Below are positions 1 through 6,120 of a stretch of 41,967 nucleotides of DNA, one piece after another; the first letter of the stretch is position 1; every line of letters begins with the position of its first letter. Location: positions 1 to 41,967 of IMG/VR virus record IMGVR_UViG_3300003323_000394, one strand, 5' to 3'. The notes beneath the pieces were generated by a model. It was not told the DNA's origin. It searched no databases and saw nothing but the letters and a program-made list of their open reading frames with translations. The stretch comes from a virus. Position numbers and translations under genes: made by a program.

Positions 1-25
1 GACCGGGCGAAGATGGCTTGGGCGA
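1..25. repeat. Terminal direct repeat, copy 1 (circle junction)
   Basis: The first 25 bases are identical to bases 41943-41967. Such a short exact overlap is what an assembler leaves when a circular or circularly permuted genome is cut open. I read it as evidence that the contig is complete rather than as a packaged terminal repeat. The minus-strand genes at 80-777 and 39027-41924 then form one continuous arm. Confidence 0.85.
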
Positions 26-49
26 GGGCGGGATGTCAAGCTCGGTAGC

Positions 50-70
50 GATCAGGCTTCCTGCCTGATC
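50..70. terminator. Hairpin downstream of the 80-505 gene
   Basis: GATCAGGC and GCCTGATC form a perfect 8-bp stem around a 5-base loop, about ten bases past the stop codon of the minus-strand gene. There is no T-run on either side, so it is a weak terminator candidate and may instead be a processing or attenuation hairpin. Confidence 0.4.
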
Positions 71-79
71 CTCTCCCAG

Positions 80-505
80 TCAATCTGCTTGGTCATGGCT
101 ATCCTCCTTGACTTGCGCAGTGATCGGCATGACTTCTTCAAAGATGAAGTGCAGGTTCAACTCCGTCCGGTGGTCAAGCACGATGCCCCAGTATAGGTCG
201 AACTTGTGGGTGGTCTCGTAGATCACGCCAAGACCAGATAGCCACGAGTGCCTGAGCCAGAGGCCCGCCTCCTTTGCGAGTGCGAAGCCCGTGGCGATCC
301 GCAGATCGCCAAACCGGAGCAGGTAGCCGCCAACCACGTTCAGGTGGCACCTGTGCTTCTGGCCCTTCAACCACTTGATCGCCACCGGGTCAAACAGTTT
401 GCCACGCACAATCTCTTCCAGCCAGAACTTCTCAGGCTGGAAGATGACCTTGGAGCCGCCGTGCTTGAGCAGGGATTCGGTGATCTGAGCTTCAGTGGCC
501 GTCAC
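80..505 (-). CDS. Unknown phage protein, 141 aa
   Basis: A 141-residue soluble protein with no signal peptide or membrane segment. I do not recognise its family with confidence. A central stretch holds spaced Cys-His-Leu-Asn (about residues 53-56), a Gly-Leu-Trp-Leu-Arg-His-Ser-Trp block (about 81-88) and an Ile-Tyr-Glu-Thr-Thr block (about 95-99). This order resembles small uncharacterised phage proteins with CHxN...HSW...ETT signatures; that is a recollection of pattern, not a database match. Its start overlaps the stop of the upstream gene (502-777) by four bases, so the two are translationally coupled. The gene pair lies at the head of the minus-strand arm that continues through the circle junction. 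Confidence 0.75.
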   Translation of the reverse strand: MTATEAQITESLLKHGGSKVIFQPEKFWLEEIVRGKLFDPVAIKWLKGQKHRCHLNVVGGYLLRFGDLRIATGFALAKEAGLWLRHSWLSGLGVIYETTHKFDLYWGIVLDHRTELNLHFIFEEVMPITAQVKEDSHDQAD

Positions 506-777
506 TCCACCTTCCTCCTCGCCTGTCTCTTGATCTCGGCCAGTCGGGCGTCCTCAATCTCATCAATGAAACACTCCAGTTCCGCGATGAAGTCCTGATC
601 GTCTTCAGGCCAAAACTCGCGGTGCAGCCACTCGATCAGCACCTCGTCTAGGTTCGTGTCTCGCTTCCCGCAGAGGTTGGACGCGAAGTAAATCAGGATT
701 TGGGTAGCCTCGCCGCAATCCAGCTTCCTGCGCTCCACCAGCGAGTTGAACAAGTTGATCTTCTCGGCCAGAGCCAT
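502..777 (-). CDS. Unknown small acidic protein, 91 aa
   Basis: A 91-residue, mostly helical and acidic protein with a basic C-terminal tail (KRQARRKVE). I do not recognise it. The start is well supported: AAGGAGG lies about seven bases upstream on the minus strand, near 784-793. It is the first gene of the minus-strand transcript that also holds 80-505, and it diverges from the plus-strand gene at 1046. The shared upstream region carries a long inverted repeat (827-881) that could control one or both directions. Confidence 0.7.
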   Translation of the reverse strand: MALAEKINLFNSLVERRKLDCGEATQILIYFASNLCGKRDTNLDEVLIEWLHREFWPEDDQDFIAELECFIDEIEDARLAEIKRQARRKVE

Positions 778-826
778 TGCTCATCCTCCTTGACTTTGCA
801 CCACAAAAAGCCCAGCCCGTCGCTCA

Positions 827-881
827 GTTGTGGAGCCGATGCGACAGGCCGGGCCAGTTGTTCTCTTCTCGGCTCCACAAC
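827..881. promoter_or_regulatory. 13-bp perfect inverted repeat in a divergent intergenic region
   Basis: GTTGTGGAGCCGA (827-839) is repeated exactly in inverse at 869-881 across a 29-base spacer. It sits between the divergent genes ending at 777 and starting at 1046. The arms are long and perfect, so this is either a two-site operator or a long-loop RNA hairpin. I see no T-run and no convincing sigma-70 box directly attached. The rest of 778-1045 shows no gene. Confidence 0.6.
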
Positions 882-1045
882 CACAATCGTAACTGCTTCC
901 CAAATCCCGTCAATGAGTTTGATGGGGGACTGCTGAAAGAGAGCAGGACGGTAGATGTAAAGTGACGTGAGGTGCCACGGAATTTGGCTTTACAGCCAAG
1001 AAGAAAAAGTTGGTGCGCTCCTCGGCACCGGCACTCTTTTAGGAC

Positions 1046-1642
1046 ATGAAGCTCTACACTTGTTCCGAGGTGGCCAAGCTGCTCGGCGTCGAGGCGCAGG
1101 CCATCAGCTACCACCAGCGCGTCGGGCATCTCCCGCGCGGGTCGGTCAAGGTCGGGAAGCGCACCTGCTACACGGAGGCGGACATCGACAGGCTCCGCGA
1201 CTTCTTCGGCCTGACGCCAGCCCAGAAGCGCTCGGCGGCGAGCCTCTACTCCATTGTCCAAGCTGCTCGCGTCCTTGGCGTGGGCGATGCCCTGCTCACC
1301 TACCGGATCGACCGGGGCCAACTGCCACGCCCGCAGATCAAGAAGGGGGCGAGGTGGTACTACGACGACGCGGGCTTGGCCGAGCTTCGCCAGCAGATCG
1401 AGGCCAGCCCACCGAACTCGGCCAGATCGAACCCGTTCGAGCACGAAGGCTACCTGAACGTGAAGCAGGCGGCGGACTGGATGGGGATGCCCTCGATCAC
1501 GTTGCAGACGTGGTTGGACAAGGAGCGGGTGCCGCAGCCGACGCACGACATCGGCGGGGTGTCTTATTGGACGAGAGACGAGGTGCGGGCCATCAGGAAG
1601 GCGAACCGCGACTACTTCCTGAAGCGGCTGAAGCTGCTGTAG
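1046..1642 (+). CDS. Triple MerR/excisionase-type helix-turn-helix protein
   Basis: This 198-residue protein is built from three tandem DNA-binding modules of about 55 residues, each opening with a helix-turn-helix and closing with a wing. They begin near residues 4 (YTCSEVAKLLGV), 68 (YSIVQAARVLGV) and 136 (LNVKQAADWMGM), and each ends in a basic or aromatic wing strand followed by an acidic helix. MerR and excisionase-like proteins normally carry one module; three in a row suggest binding to a multi-site operator or a DNA-bending role. It is the first gene after a divergent region with a 13-bp inverted repeat, so it is a candidate lysogeny regulator or recombination directionality factor. 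Its exact role is inference. The RBS is weak (TAGGAC just before ATG). Confidence 0.8.
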   Translation: MKLYTCSEVAKLLGVEAQAISYHQRVGHLPRGSVKVGKRTCYTEADIDRLRDFFGLTPAQKRSAASLYSIVQAARVLGVGDALLTYRIDRGQLPRPQIKKGARWYYDDAGLAELRQQIEASPPNSARSNPFEHEGYLNVKQAADWMGMPSITLQTWLDKERVPQPTHDIGGVSYWTRDEVRAIRKANRDYFLKRLKLL

Positions 1643-1649
1643 ATACTGC

Positions 1650-1958
1650 GTGCGCTACATCGAACCTGACATCTTGAAGACGATGATGCTGGAGGCCCGC
1701 GACCGGGGCGTCGGCGACGAGCTTCTGCGCGCCGTGGGCCAGATCATCAGCGGCGTCTGGTGGAGGTACGGCCAAAGGTGCGACCGCGACGACTTCAGCC
1801 AGAACTGCTGGGTCGTCTTCATGAAGGCGGTGGAGCAGTATGATGGCGAGAGCAACGCCTTCTGCTACCTCACGTCCATCTTCAGGCGCGAGGCGGCGGT
1901 GCTGTGGAGGGCCGAGCAGAGGCACGCTCATGAAGCGATCCCGTGCTCCCTTCTGTGA
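1650..1958 (+). CDS. Phage sigma factor-like protein (T4 gp55-like)
   Basis: A 102-residue protein with the sigma region 2 signature: RDDFSQNCWVVF (about 46-57), then YDGESNAFCYLTSIFRRE (about 64-81) and a basic end. The arrangement D-D-F-x-Q...W...F...YD...NAF.YL resembles the small late sigma factors of T4-like phages (gp55) and cyanophages, which lack region 4 and read only a -10-type box. It starts at GTG, eight bases after the preceding stop. I infer that it directs host RNA polymerase to the CTACATA boxes found before late genes here. The homology call is fairly confident; the promoter link is untested. Its 3' end overlaps the antisense HNH gene by 31 bases. Confidence 0.7.
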   Translation: MRYIEPDILKTMMLEARDRGVGDELLRAVGQIISGVWWRYGQRCDRDDFSQNCWVVFMKAVEQYDGESNAFCYLTSIFRREAAVLWRAEQRHAHEAIPCSLL

Positions 1959-2206
1959 CAGAACTCGCAAAGGAGTTGAAGAAGGTGGAGATGCTGGTGC
2001 TCCCTGCCGACGATGGAGCGCCCTTGGTGGTCCTTGTAGGTGAGGTGGTGGACGTGCCCCTGCACGTCACGGTTTTCATCAGAGAGCAGGTTTCGGCCAC
2101 AAAGTTCGCAGGTTGAGTTTGCACGTCGCCAGATCACCGGAACCACGACCTGCCGCCAGTAGTGCCCGCTGAGAAACTGGCGATACCATAGTTGTCGTTG
2201 CGTCAT
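1928..2206 (-). CDS. HNH endonuclease (free-standing homing type)
   Basis: A 92-residue HNH nuclease if started at the ATG at 2206. A CELC zinc knuckle (33-36), a HVHHLTY core (51-57) and a closing CEFCHRREH (80-88) give the CxxC...HH...CxxCH layout of this family. It lies antisense to the flanking genes and overlaps the sigma factor 3' end, as free-standing homing endonucleases often do. An upstream in-frame extension to 2281 exists but does not look protein-like and would run through a hairpin. No ribosome site precedes the ATG; instead a CTACATA box lies eight bases upstream, inside that hairpin. Confidence 0.8.
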   Translation of the reverse strand: MTQRQLWYRQFLSGHYWRQVVVPVIWRRANSTCELCGRNLLSDENRDVQGHVHHLTYKDHQGRSIVGREHQHLHLLQLLCEFCHRREHGIAS

Positions 2207-2230
2207 ACAGTAGCTATGTAGCAACGACAA
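2192..2230. promoter_or_regulatory. Long hairpin covering the HNH start codon
   Basis: TTGTCGTTGC (2192-2201) pairs perfectly with GCAACGACAA (2221-2230). Inside, CATA (2204-2207) can pair with TATG (2215-2218). The HNH start codon (2204-2206) and its CTACATA box (2215-2221) lie within this structure. It could hide the start codon or act as a cruciform operator. Confidence 0.6.
2215..2221 (-). promoter_or_regulatory. CTACATA late-promoter-like box before the HNH gene
   Basis: CTACATA reads on the minus strand eight bases before the ATG at 2206. It matches the box found five bases before late-gene ATGs in this genome, but the spacing is longer. Confidence 0.45.
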
Positions 2231-2284
2231 TTTCACATTAAGAAATCGTTTGCTAGATAGACAGCAATTTGGTAAGCTCACTCT

Positions 2285-2291
2285 CTACCTA
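2285..2291 (+). promoter_or_regulatory. CTACCTA box upstream of the 2308 gene
   Basis: CTACCTA matches the late box variant seen at 15648 and 15906. Here 16 bases and a strong AGGAGG (2297-2302) separate it from ATG, so the transcript would keep a short leader beginning near the ribosome site. Confidence 0.4.
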
Positions 2292-2307
2292 ATGGCAGGA
2301 GGCCACC

Positions 2308-2535
2308 ATGAAGACGATCATCATCAACAAGAAGAAGGCAGTCATCTACACGATAGCCGATCTGGCACGAACCATCGGCATATCGGGGGTCGCGGCATGG
2401 AATAGGGTACGCATCTACGGAACGCTGCCTGTTCCTCCGGTCCACCTTGGGAATCGGGATTACTACGACGAGGAGACTTTCAAGGCAGCGGTCACTGCCT
2501 ACAACGAAAGCAAGACGGCCAGTGAGGAGAAATGA
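2308..2535 (+). CDS. Small MerR-type helix-turn-helix protein
   Basis: A 75-residue single-module DNA-binding protein. A helix-turn-helix (YTIADLARTIGISGVAAWNR, about 15-34) is followed by a wing containing GNRDYYDEETF (about 48-58). It is the same type of module as in the triple-domain protein at 1046, and probably a regulator or excisionase-like protein. The ribosome site is excellent: AGGAGG at 2297-2302, five bases before ATG. Its upstream region holds the HNH hairpin and a CTACCTA box. Downstream are two hairpins before the replication gene. Confidence 0.8.
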   Translation: MKTIIINKKKAVIYTIADLARTIGISGVAAWNRVRIYGTLPVPPVHLGNRDYYDEETFKAAVTAYNESKTASEEK

Positions 2536-2538
2536 AAA

Positions 2539-2567
2539 AGGCGTGGCCGCAAGCATCGGCCACGCCT
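2539..2567. terminator. Hairpin between the 2308 gene and the replication gene
   Basis: AGGCGTGGCCG (2539-2549) and CGGCCACGCCT (2557-2567) make a perfect 11-bp stem with a 7-base loop. Five A's lie before it, giving a T-run only for minus-strand transcription, so a plus-strand terminator role is uncertain. A second hairpin (CTGAGCG at 2578-2584 with CGCTCAG at 2601-2607) follows at once. Confidence 0.6.
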
Positions 2568-2635
2568 CTGTAAGCGTCTGAGCGCTGGGGCACGACTCCA
2601 CGCTCAGTTGAACATCAACCCGGAACAGAGGATCA

Positions 2636-4441
2636 ATGTCTGCATGTATCATAGCGCCTGACGCCCCAAAAAGCAACACGCAACCTCCACCTCTTCACGT
2701 CCAGACCTTCGAGGCGTTCGAGCCTTACGTCAATGTCTGGGACTGCGGGATGAAGACGGACACCATCCACCGCCCCCGCACAGAGGCCCTGAAGATCTTC
2801 CGCAAGGGCAAGCCGTGGAGCCTCCTCGATGGTGAGCCCTTCAACCCTTGGCTGCGCGTCCTCCAGTACAAGCTCACGCCCGAGGCCATCGCCGACCACA
2901 TCTTCGGTCGCAAGGACTGCGCCACCGACAAGGTGGTCCGCTATTTCACTGGCGGGATAGATGGCCTCACCCTCCTGATGGATGACCTCGACTGCCATCA
3001 CCAAGCCCAGCGGCCTTACCTGCAAGCTGGCGTGGATCTGATGCGCCGAACGTTCCCTGACCTCTTTGGCCGTGACTCTGGCGGCGGCTATCACTTCTAC
3101 CCGAAGATTGACTATCGCCAATGGGGCACCAGCAGGGCGGGCCGGGACCGCCTGCGGGCTTGGTGCCAGCGCCGCGAAGAGATCCTCGGCGACTACCTGC
3201 TCGGCCACGGCATCCTGTTGACCTTCGAGGTGAAGGGCCAGCCCAGCGGCAGTGTCCGGGGCCACCTCGCCAAGCTACCGTTCTGCACCTACCCGCCCTG
3301 CACTGGCCGCGATAGCTGGAACTTGACCATGTTGGCTGACTTCAAGGCCGCGCCGGTCCTCACGCTGGCCGAGGCCGACCGGGAGCTTGCCAAGGTGGCG
3401 GCTTGGACCGACGAGCACCAAGCCGACGTGGAGGCCAACCGTAAGAAGATGGCCGACCTGCTGGACGCTCCTCCTACCACCTCCACGCGCACACCTACTG
3501 TCCCTTTTATAAGTGAGTGCCTAACTCAAGACGATCTTGCCCCGGTGGAGCCCGCCCCGGTGCAGCCTGCGGTGGCCGACCTCTTCCTCGACACCCACAA
3601 GGTCTGTGACGCTGGCCAGTGGGTCCAGTACGTCAAGTTTGTGGTCGAAAGCGGGGTGCCCACCGAGGACAGGCTCGGCGAGGTGCTGGCTTCCTTGGCC
3701 CGGTGGTTCCTGTTCGTGGAGATGTTCGGACAGGACCGGGCCGAGGTGAAGGCCCTGCTGCGCCGGTTTGTTCTGACGAAACACAACGGCAAGATCACCC
3801 GCCTGCTGGACGGTCGCATCGACGAGGTTCTGGCGCAAGTGGACCGGACTGTCGATCTGGCCACGAGCGACACCAAGAACAAGCGGCTCTTTGCCGAGCT
3901 TCGCCAGAAGCGGGGCAGCGGCACCTACCGGCAGGTTTACTACTTCGCCCCGGTACTGCGTGGACTCTCTACCCCTTCCACACGCACACCTACTGTCCCT
4001 TTTATAAGTGAGTGCCTAACTCAAGCCGACCTCGATGCTATCGGCACCAAGGAGAAATGGACCTACGAGTCCGACCTGACGCGGTTGCCCGAGGACATCC
4101 TCGACCTGATCCGCCAGACCTTCAAGAAGGCCAAGCGACAACTGCGGACCAACAAGACAACTGGAAGGTGCCCGACGCTCGACGCCATCACCCGCCTGTT
4201 CAACTACCTGTTTTCGGGCCGAAAGTCAGGGACGCGCCGGGCCAGCCAGAAGCTCCTCGTCGAGATGGGGTTCAACACCAGTCAGGCCAAGAACAAGCCC
4301 ATCTTCGACCTGTTGGACAAGGCCGACCTGTTACACCGTGGCAACTACGTCGCGCACGAGCAATCGAGACAATGGATCTTGGGCAAGGTGGTGCTGGAGT
4401 CAATGACCCAACAGCGCGCCGAGAAGGTCAAGACAGCTTGA
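2636..4441 (+). CDS. Primase-polymerase-like replication protein, 601 aa
   Basis: The N-terminal half has the order of motifs seen in archaeo-eukaryotic primases and plasmid or phage prim-pols: MDDLD (115-119, metal-binding acids), DSGGGYHFY (147-155, SxGxxH-type motif) and a later TFEVKG strand (196-201). The middle (about 310-440) is helical. The C-terminus (about 470-601) looks like a winged-helix domain, as in replication initiators. No helicase Walker motif is visible, and no DNA polymerase gene exists in the window, so this is the only replication enzyme. The role is inferred from motifs. A peptide of 14 residues (285-298 and 450-463) is repeated with 43 identical bases; its codons (ATA, CTA, AGT) are unlike the GC-rich rest. 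Confidence 0.7.
   Translation: MSACIIAPDAPKSNTQPPPLHVQTFEAFEPYVNVWDCGMKTDTIHRPRTEALKIFRKGKPWSLLDGEPFNPWLRVLQYKLTPEAIADHIFGRKDCATDKVVRYFTGGIDGLTLLMDDLDCHHQAQRPYLQAGVDLMRRTFPDLFGRDSGGGYHFYPKIDYRQWGTSRAGRDRLRAWCQRREEILGDYLLGHGILLTFEVKGQPSGSVRGHLAKLPFCTYPPCTGRDSWNLTMLADFKAAPVLTLAEADRELAKVAAWTDEHQADVEANRKKMADLLDAPPTTSTRTPTVPFISECLTQDDLAPVEPAPVQPAVADLFLDTHKVCDAGQWVQYVKFVVESGVPTEDRLGEVLASLARWFLFVEMFGQDRAEVKALLRRFVLTKHNGKITRLLDGRIDEVLAQVDRTVDLATSDTKNKRLFAELRQKRGSGTYRQVYYFAPVLRGLSTPSTRTPTVPFISECLTQADLDAIGTKEKWTYESDLTRLPEDILDLIRQTFKKAKRQLRTNKTTGRCPTLDAITRLFNYLFSGRKSGTRRASQKLLVEMGFNTSQAKNKPIFDLLDKADLLHRGNYVAHEQSRQWILGKVVLESMTQQRAEKVKTA
3488..3530. repeat. 43-bp perfect direct repeat, copy 1
   Basis: Identical base for base to 3983-4025, exactly 495 bases (165 codons) apart and in frame. 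It is AT-richer than its surroundings and contains TTATAA and a TGAGT/ACTCA inverted pair. Identity at all third codon positions argues for DNA-level function or recent insertion. Confidence 0.95.
3983..4025. repeat. 43-bp perfect direct repeat, copy 2
   Basis: Second copy of the repeat at 3488-3530, also inside the replication gene and in the same reading frame. Recombination between the copies would remove 165 codons without a frameshift. It lies at the edge of the C-terminal winged-helix region. Confidence 0.95.
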
Positions 4442-4502
4442 CGGTCCACGCCTGACCTGAAACCTCGGTGCAGAAGTCCATGCCCAGACGCTCCTATAGG
4501 TC

Positions 4503-4763
4503 ATGGACACAATCCTTGTTGAACACGGTTGGTACAAGCGCTGCAAGCAGATGTTGGAGTGGAAGCCCGTCCCCAGCAAGGCGCGCTTCATCGAGTCAGT
4601 CATGGGCCAGATCGCGGCCAACCCCAAGGTCTTCCCGACCGTGCGGCAGGCCGATGTCCTCATGAAGATCTGGACGCACCTGAGCAAGCGTAACCCCTCC
4701 GAGGCCGAGCTTCTGGTCTTGGAGGCACTTGGCTTCAAAAGTTGCAACGCCTCGCTCTCTTAA
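4503..4763 (+). CDS. Unknown protein, 86 aa
   Basis: An 86-residue basic, largely helical protein with no recognised domain. The start at 4503 is preceded by CTCCTATAGG rather than a Shine-Dalgarno site, so translation may be leader-poor. It lies 61 bases after the replication gene and three bases before the next gene, in the same direction, so a role in replication or early takeover is possible but not shown. Confidence 0.65.
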   Translation: MDTILVEHGWYKRCKQMLEWKPVPSKARFIESVMGQIAANPKVFPTVRQADVLMKIWTHLSKRNPSEAELLVLEALGFKSCNASLS

Positions 4764-4766
4764 ATC

Positions 4767-5018
4767 ATGGCAACACAATACACCAACGTACACTTTGAGC
4801 CAACCTTCATCGGCCTCTTCAACGCGGAACAGCCCATCATACCGCTGATCTTCAAGGCCAACCATCAGGACCAACCTGAAGATGTGATCTTGTGGCTGAG
4901 TGGGCGCGCCTTTGAGCAACTCAAAGAAGTCATCGCCAAGGCCGAGGCGTCCTTCGACGAGGGCCACAACACCACGCTCGTCCTTGGAGCCGCGCAGAAA
5001 TCAGCCGAGGCTGTCTAA
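4767..5018 (+). CDS. Unknown protein, 83 aa
   Basis: An 83-residue protein with a beta-rich N-terminal half and a helical end (about 50-66), no membrane segment, and no family I recognise. No clear ribosome site precedes the ATG (CTTAAATC). It ends the plus-strand replication transcript: a strong intrinsic terminator follows at 5073-5111. Confidence 0.65.
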   Translation: MATQYTNVHFEPTFIGLFNAEQPIIPLIFKANHQDQPEDVILWLSGRAFEQLKEVIAKAEASFDEGHNTTLVLGAAQKSAEAV

Positions 5019-5072
5019 CTACCACAGAACTTTCAACCCTCAGCGGTCGTTCGTCATGCCCGCTGTTACCTC

Positions 5073-5111
5073 AAGGCCCCATGCCCCACTCCAGCATGGG
5101 GCCTTTCTTTT
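5073..5111 (+). terminator. Intrinsic terminator of the replication operon
   Basis: AAGGCCCCATGC (5073-5084) and GCATGGGGCCTT (5094-5105) form a 12-bp stem with a 9-base loop, followed by a T-rich tract (TTCTTTT). A textbook rho-independent terminator for plus-strand transcription. Confidence 0.9.
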
Positions 5112-5147
5112 GCCCGCCAAGGCCACCAGCCGCTCGCCACGGCCACC

Positions 5148-5178
5148 AAACACAAAGAGACGACCCAGAGGTCGCCTC
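5148..5178 (-). terminator. Intrinsic terminator, minus strand
   Basis: On the minus strand GAGGCGAC and GTCGTCTC pair fully, allowing one G-U pair, around a 6-base loop, followed by TTTGTGTTT. It ends the minus-strand transcript from 5443. Confidence 0.65.
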
Positions 5179-5197
5179 TCAATAGGAAAGCCGCCAG

Positions 5198-5443
5198 TCA
5201 CGCTGTAAACGCCCCGCCGAAGTGAAGGTCGATTTTCTTCTGGAGATCCTCCAGCGCCGCCTGCTTCGTCTCGCCCAGCCCAACGAAGCTCCCTCGCCGT
5301 GCAAGCCACTGCTCGCCCCGGTCCTCAAGCTGCAACGGCAGGCCCTCGACTGCAAAACGGCGCTCCACCATCGCGTCGAGTTTCTCCTTGTTCTCGCGCA
5401 TGTGCTCAACGAGCTTGTCCATGTAGTCGTCGCGGTCGTCCAT
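5198..5443 (-). CDS. Small HicB-like-fold protein (putative)
   Basis: An 81-residue protein. The start at 5443 (MDDRDDYMDK) has AAAGGGGG six bases upstream; the longer form from 5467 would begin inside a TACAAT box. An acidic helix leads into a short beta part and the pattern GSFVGLGETKQAALEDLQKKI, like the strand-turn-helix of HicB-type antitoxins (GxGxTxxEAxxxL). No HicA toxin is nearby, so I would not call it an antitoxin. The N-terminus of the ParB-like protein at 7725 has the same pattern. It is flanked by minus-strand terminators on both sides and so is probably its own transcription unit. Confidence 0.6.
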   Translation of the reverse strand: MDDRDDYMDKLVEHMRENKEKLDAMVERRFAVEGLPLQLEDRGEQWLARRGSFVGLGETKQAALEDLQKKIDLHFGGAFTA

Positions 5444-5493
5444 CCGACACCCCCTTTCGCTGACCATTGTAGCACAAAGCGTGCCAGCGAAAA

Positions 5494-5524
5494 GGGCGAG
5501 GGCCGGGTTTTCGCCCCGGCCCTC
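5494..5524 (-). terminator. Intrinsic terminator, minus strand
   Basis: GAGGGCCGGG (5498-5507) and CCCGGCCCTC (5515-5524) form a 10-bp stem with a 7-base loop just after the stop of the 5532 gene. The minus strand continues with GCCCTTTTCG, a short T-run. Confidence 0.75.
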
Positions 5525-5531
5525 TCTGCTG

Positions 5532-5765
5532 TTAGTTGTCCGACTCCTTCAGGACATTCAGGGCATCCAAGGTTTCCCCTGCTTCCTTGGCCGCTGCCTC
5601 GAATCGAGCCAGCAGGTTGAGGACTCGGCGGATGGCGTTGATGTCCTTCATGACTTCCGCCTGAGTCGCTGGTGCCATCGCCTCCAGTGTTGCGATGTCA
5701 CTGATGCTCGCCCCCATCCTCCAGAGCAGGGCTCGCACCACGATGAAGGTGTCCTTTTCTGTCAC
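5532..5765 (-). CDS. Unknown small helical protein, 77 aa
   Basis: A helical protein with no recognised family; helices run about 20-60 and a Leu-rich segment (RRVLNLLARFEAAAKEAG) could oligomerise. I chose the GTG at 5765 because GGAGG lies eight bases before it; GTG at 5771 is also possible, and a GTG at 5828 would begin almost at the promoter start site. The minus-strand promoter TTGACT/TATACT (5860-5833) with its GTTAWAC repeats drives it. As the only gene facing left from the divergent control region 5829-6120, it is a repressor-type candidate by position only, since no clear helix-turn-helix is visible. Confidence 0.6.
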   Translation of the reverse strand: MTEKDTFIVVRALLWRMGASISDIATLEAMAPATQAEVMKDINAIRRVLNLLARFEAAAKEAGETLDALNVLKESDN

Positions 5766-5832
5766 CTTCACCCCCTCCCTTCTGCCCCTCCTGTCCGACT
5801 CGTCTCGGGTCTCTGTTGCCCTCGACACTTAT

Positions 5833-5860
5833 AGTATAACCGTTTAACAGAAAGAGTCAA
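5833..5860 (-). promoter_or_regulatory. Sigma-70 promoter with GTTAWACN operator (leftward)
   Basis: On the minus strand TTGACT (5860-5855), 16 bases, then TATACT (5838-5833). The tandem 8-bp repeats GTTAAACG-GTTATACT (5848-5833) overlap the -10 box. It reads toward the gene at 5765. Confidence 0.75.
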
Positions 5861-5897
5861 CAGCCAACACCCTTTTTCTGTAAGAATTTTGTGGCCG

Positions 5898-5923
5898 TCT
5901 TAAGGAATCCGATCTTAAGGAAT
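5898..5923. promoter_or_regulatory. Direct repeat TCTTAAGGAAT, putative operator
   Basis: TCTTAAGGAAT occurs at 5898-5908 and again at 5913-5923, a 15-base period, midway between the divergent promoters at 5833 and 5939. This fits a two-site operator for a regulator acting on both directions. Confidence 0.5.
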
Positions 5924-5938
5924 TTTCTGCACACCCAC

Positions 5939-5970
5939 TTGTCTTCTTCAGTTAAACCGTTATACTGTAT
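5939..5970 (+). promoter_or_regulatory. Sigma-70 promoter with GTTAWACN operator (rightward)
   Basis: TTGTCT (5939-5944), 16 bases, TATACT (5961-5966). GTTAAACCGTTATACTGTAT (5951-5970) is repeated exactly at 7658-7677. The transcript has a leader of about 150 bases before 6121, with a hairpin at 6063-6092 (GGGCAG/CTGCCC plus GGTG/CACC) and no clear gene. Confidence 0.8.
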
Positions 5971-6120
5971 GTGTGCAGAAGATCTTTGACAACGCGGTGC
6001 CCGATGCCCCCGAGGGCGGTGTGCGGCAGGTTCCGAGCACACCAAGGGGATCAAACGAGAACGGGCAGGCGGTGCTTGCAACACCCCTGCCCCGGCCAAC
6101 GCTAACGAGGAGCGTTGACA

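Noticed and set aside
1-25. Short direct terminal repeats of a linear packaged genome
   Set aside because: 25 bases is much shorter than usual packaged terminal repeats and typical of an assembly overlap at the junction of a circle.
3488-4025. CRISPR-like repeat pair
   Set aside because: Only two copies, 495 bases apart, both within an open reading frame; no spacer array or cas gene.
5198-5443. HicB antitoxin of a toxin-antitoxin pair
   Set aside because: Only a short fold-like pattern is present, without a HicA-type toxin gene or a DNA-binding domain next to it.
5470-5486. Sigma-54-like promoter (TGGCAC...TGC, minus strand)
   Set aside because: GG and GC are ten bases apart as required, but the match occurs by chance easily, no activator gene is present, and an overlapping TACAAT explains the site as well.
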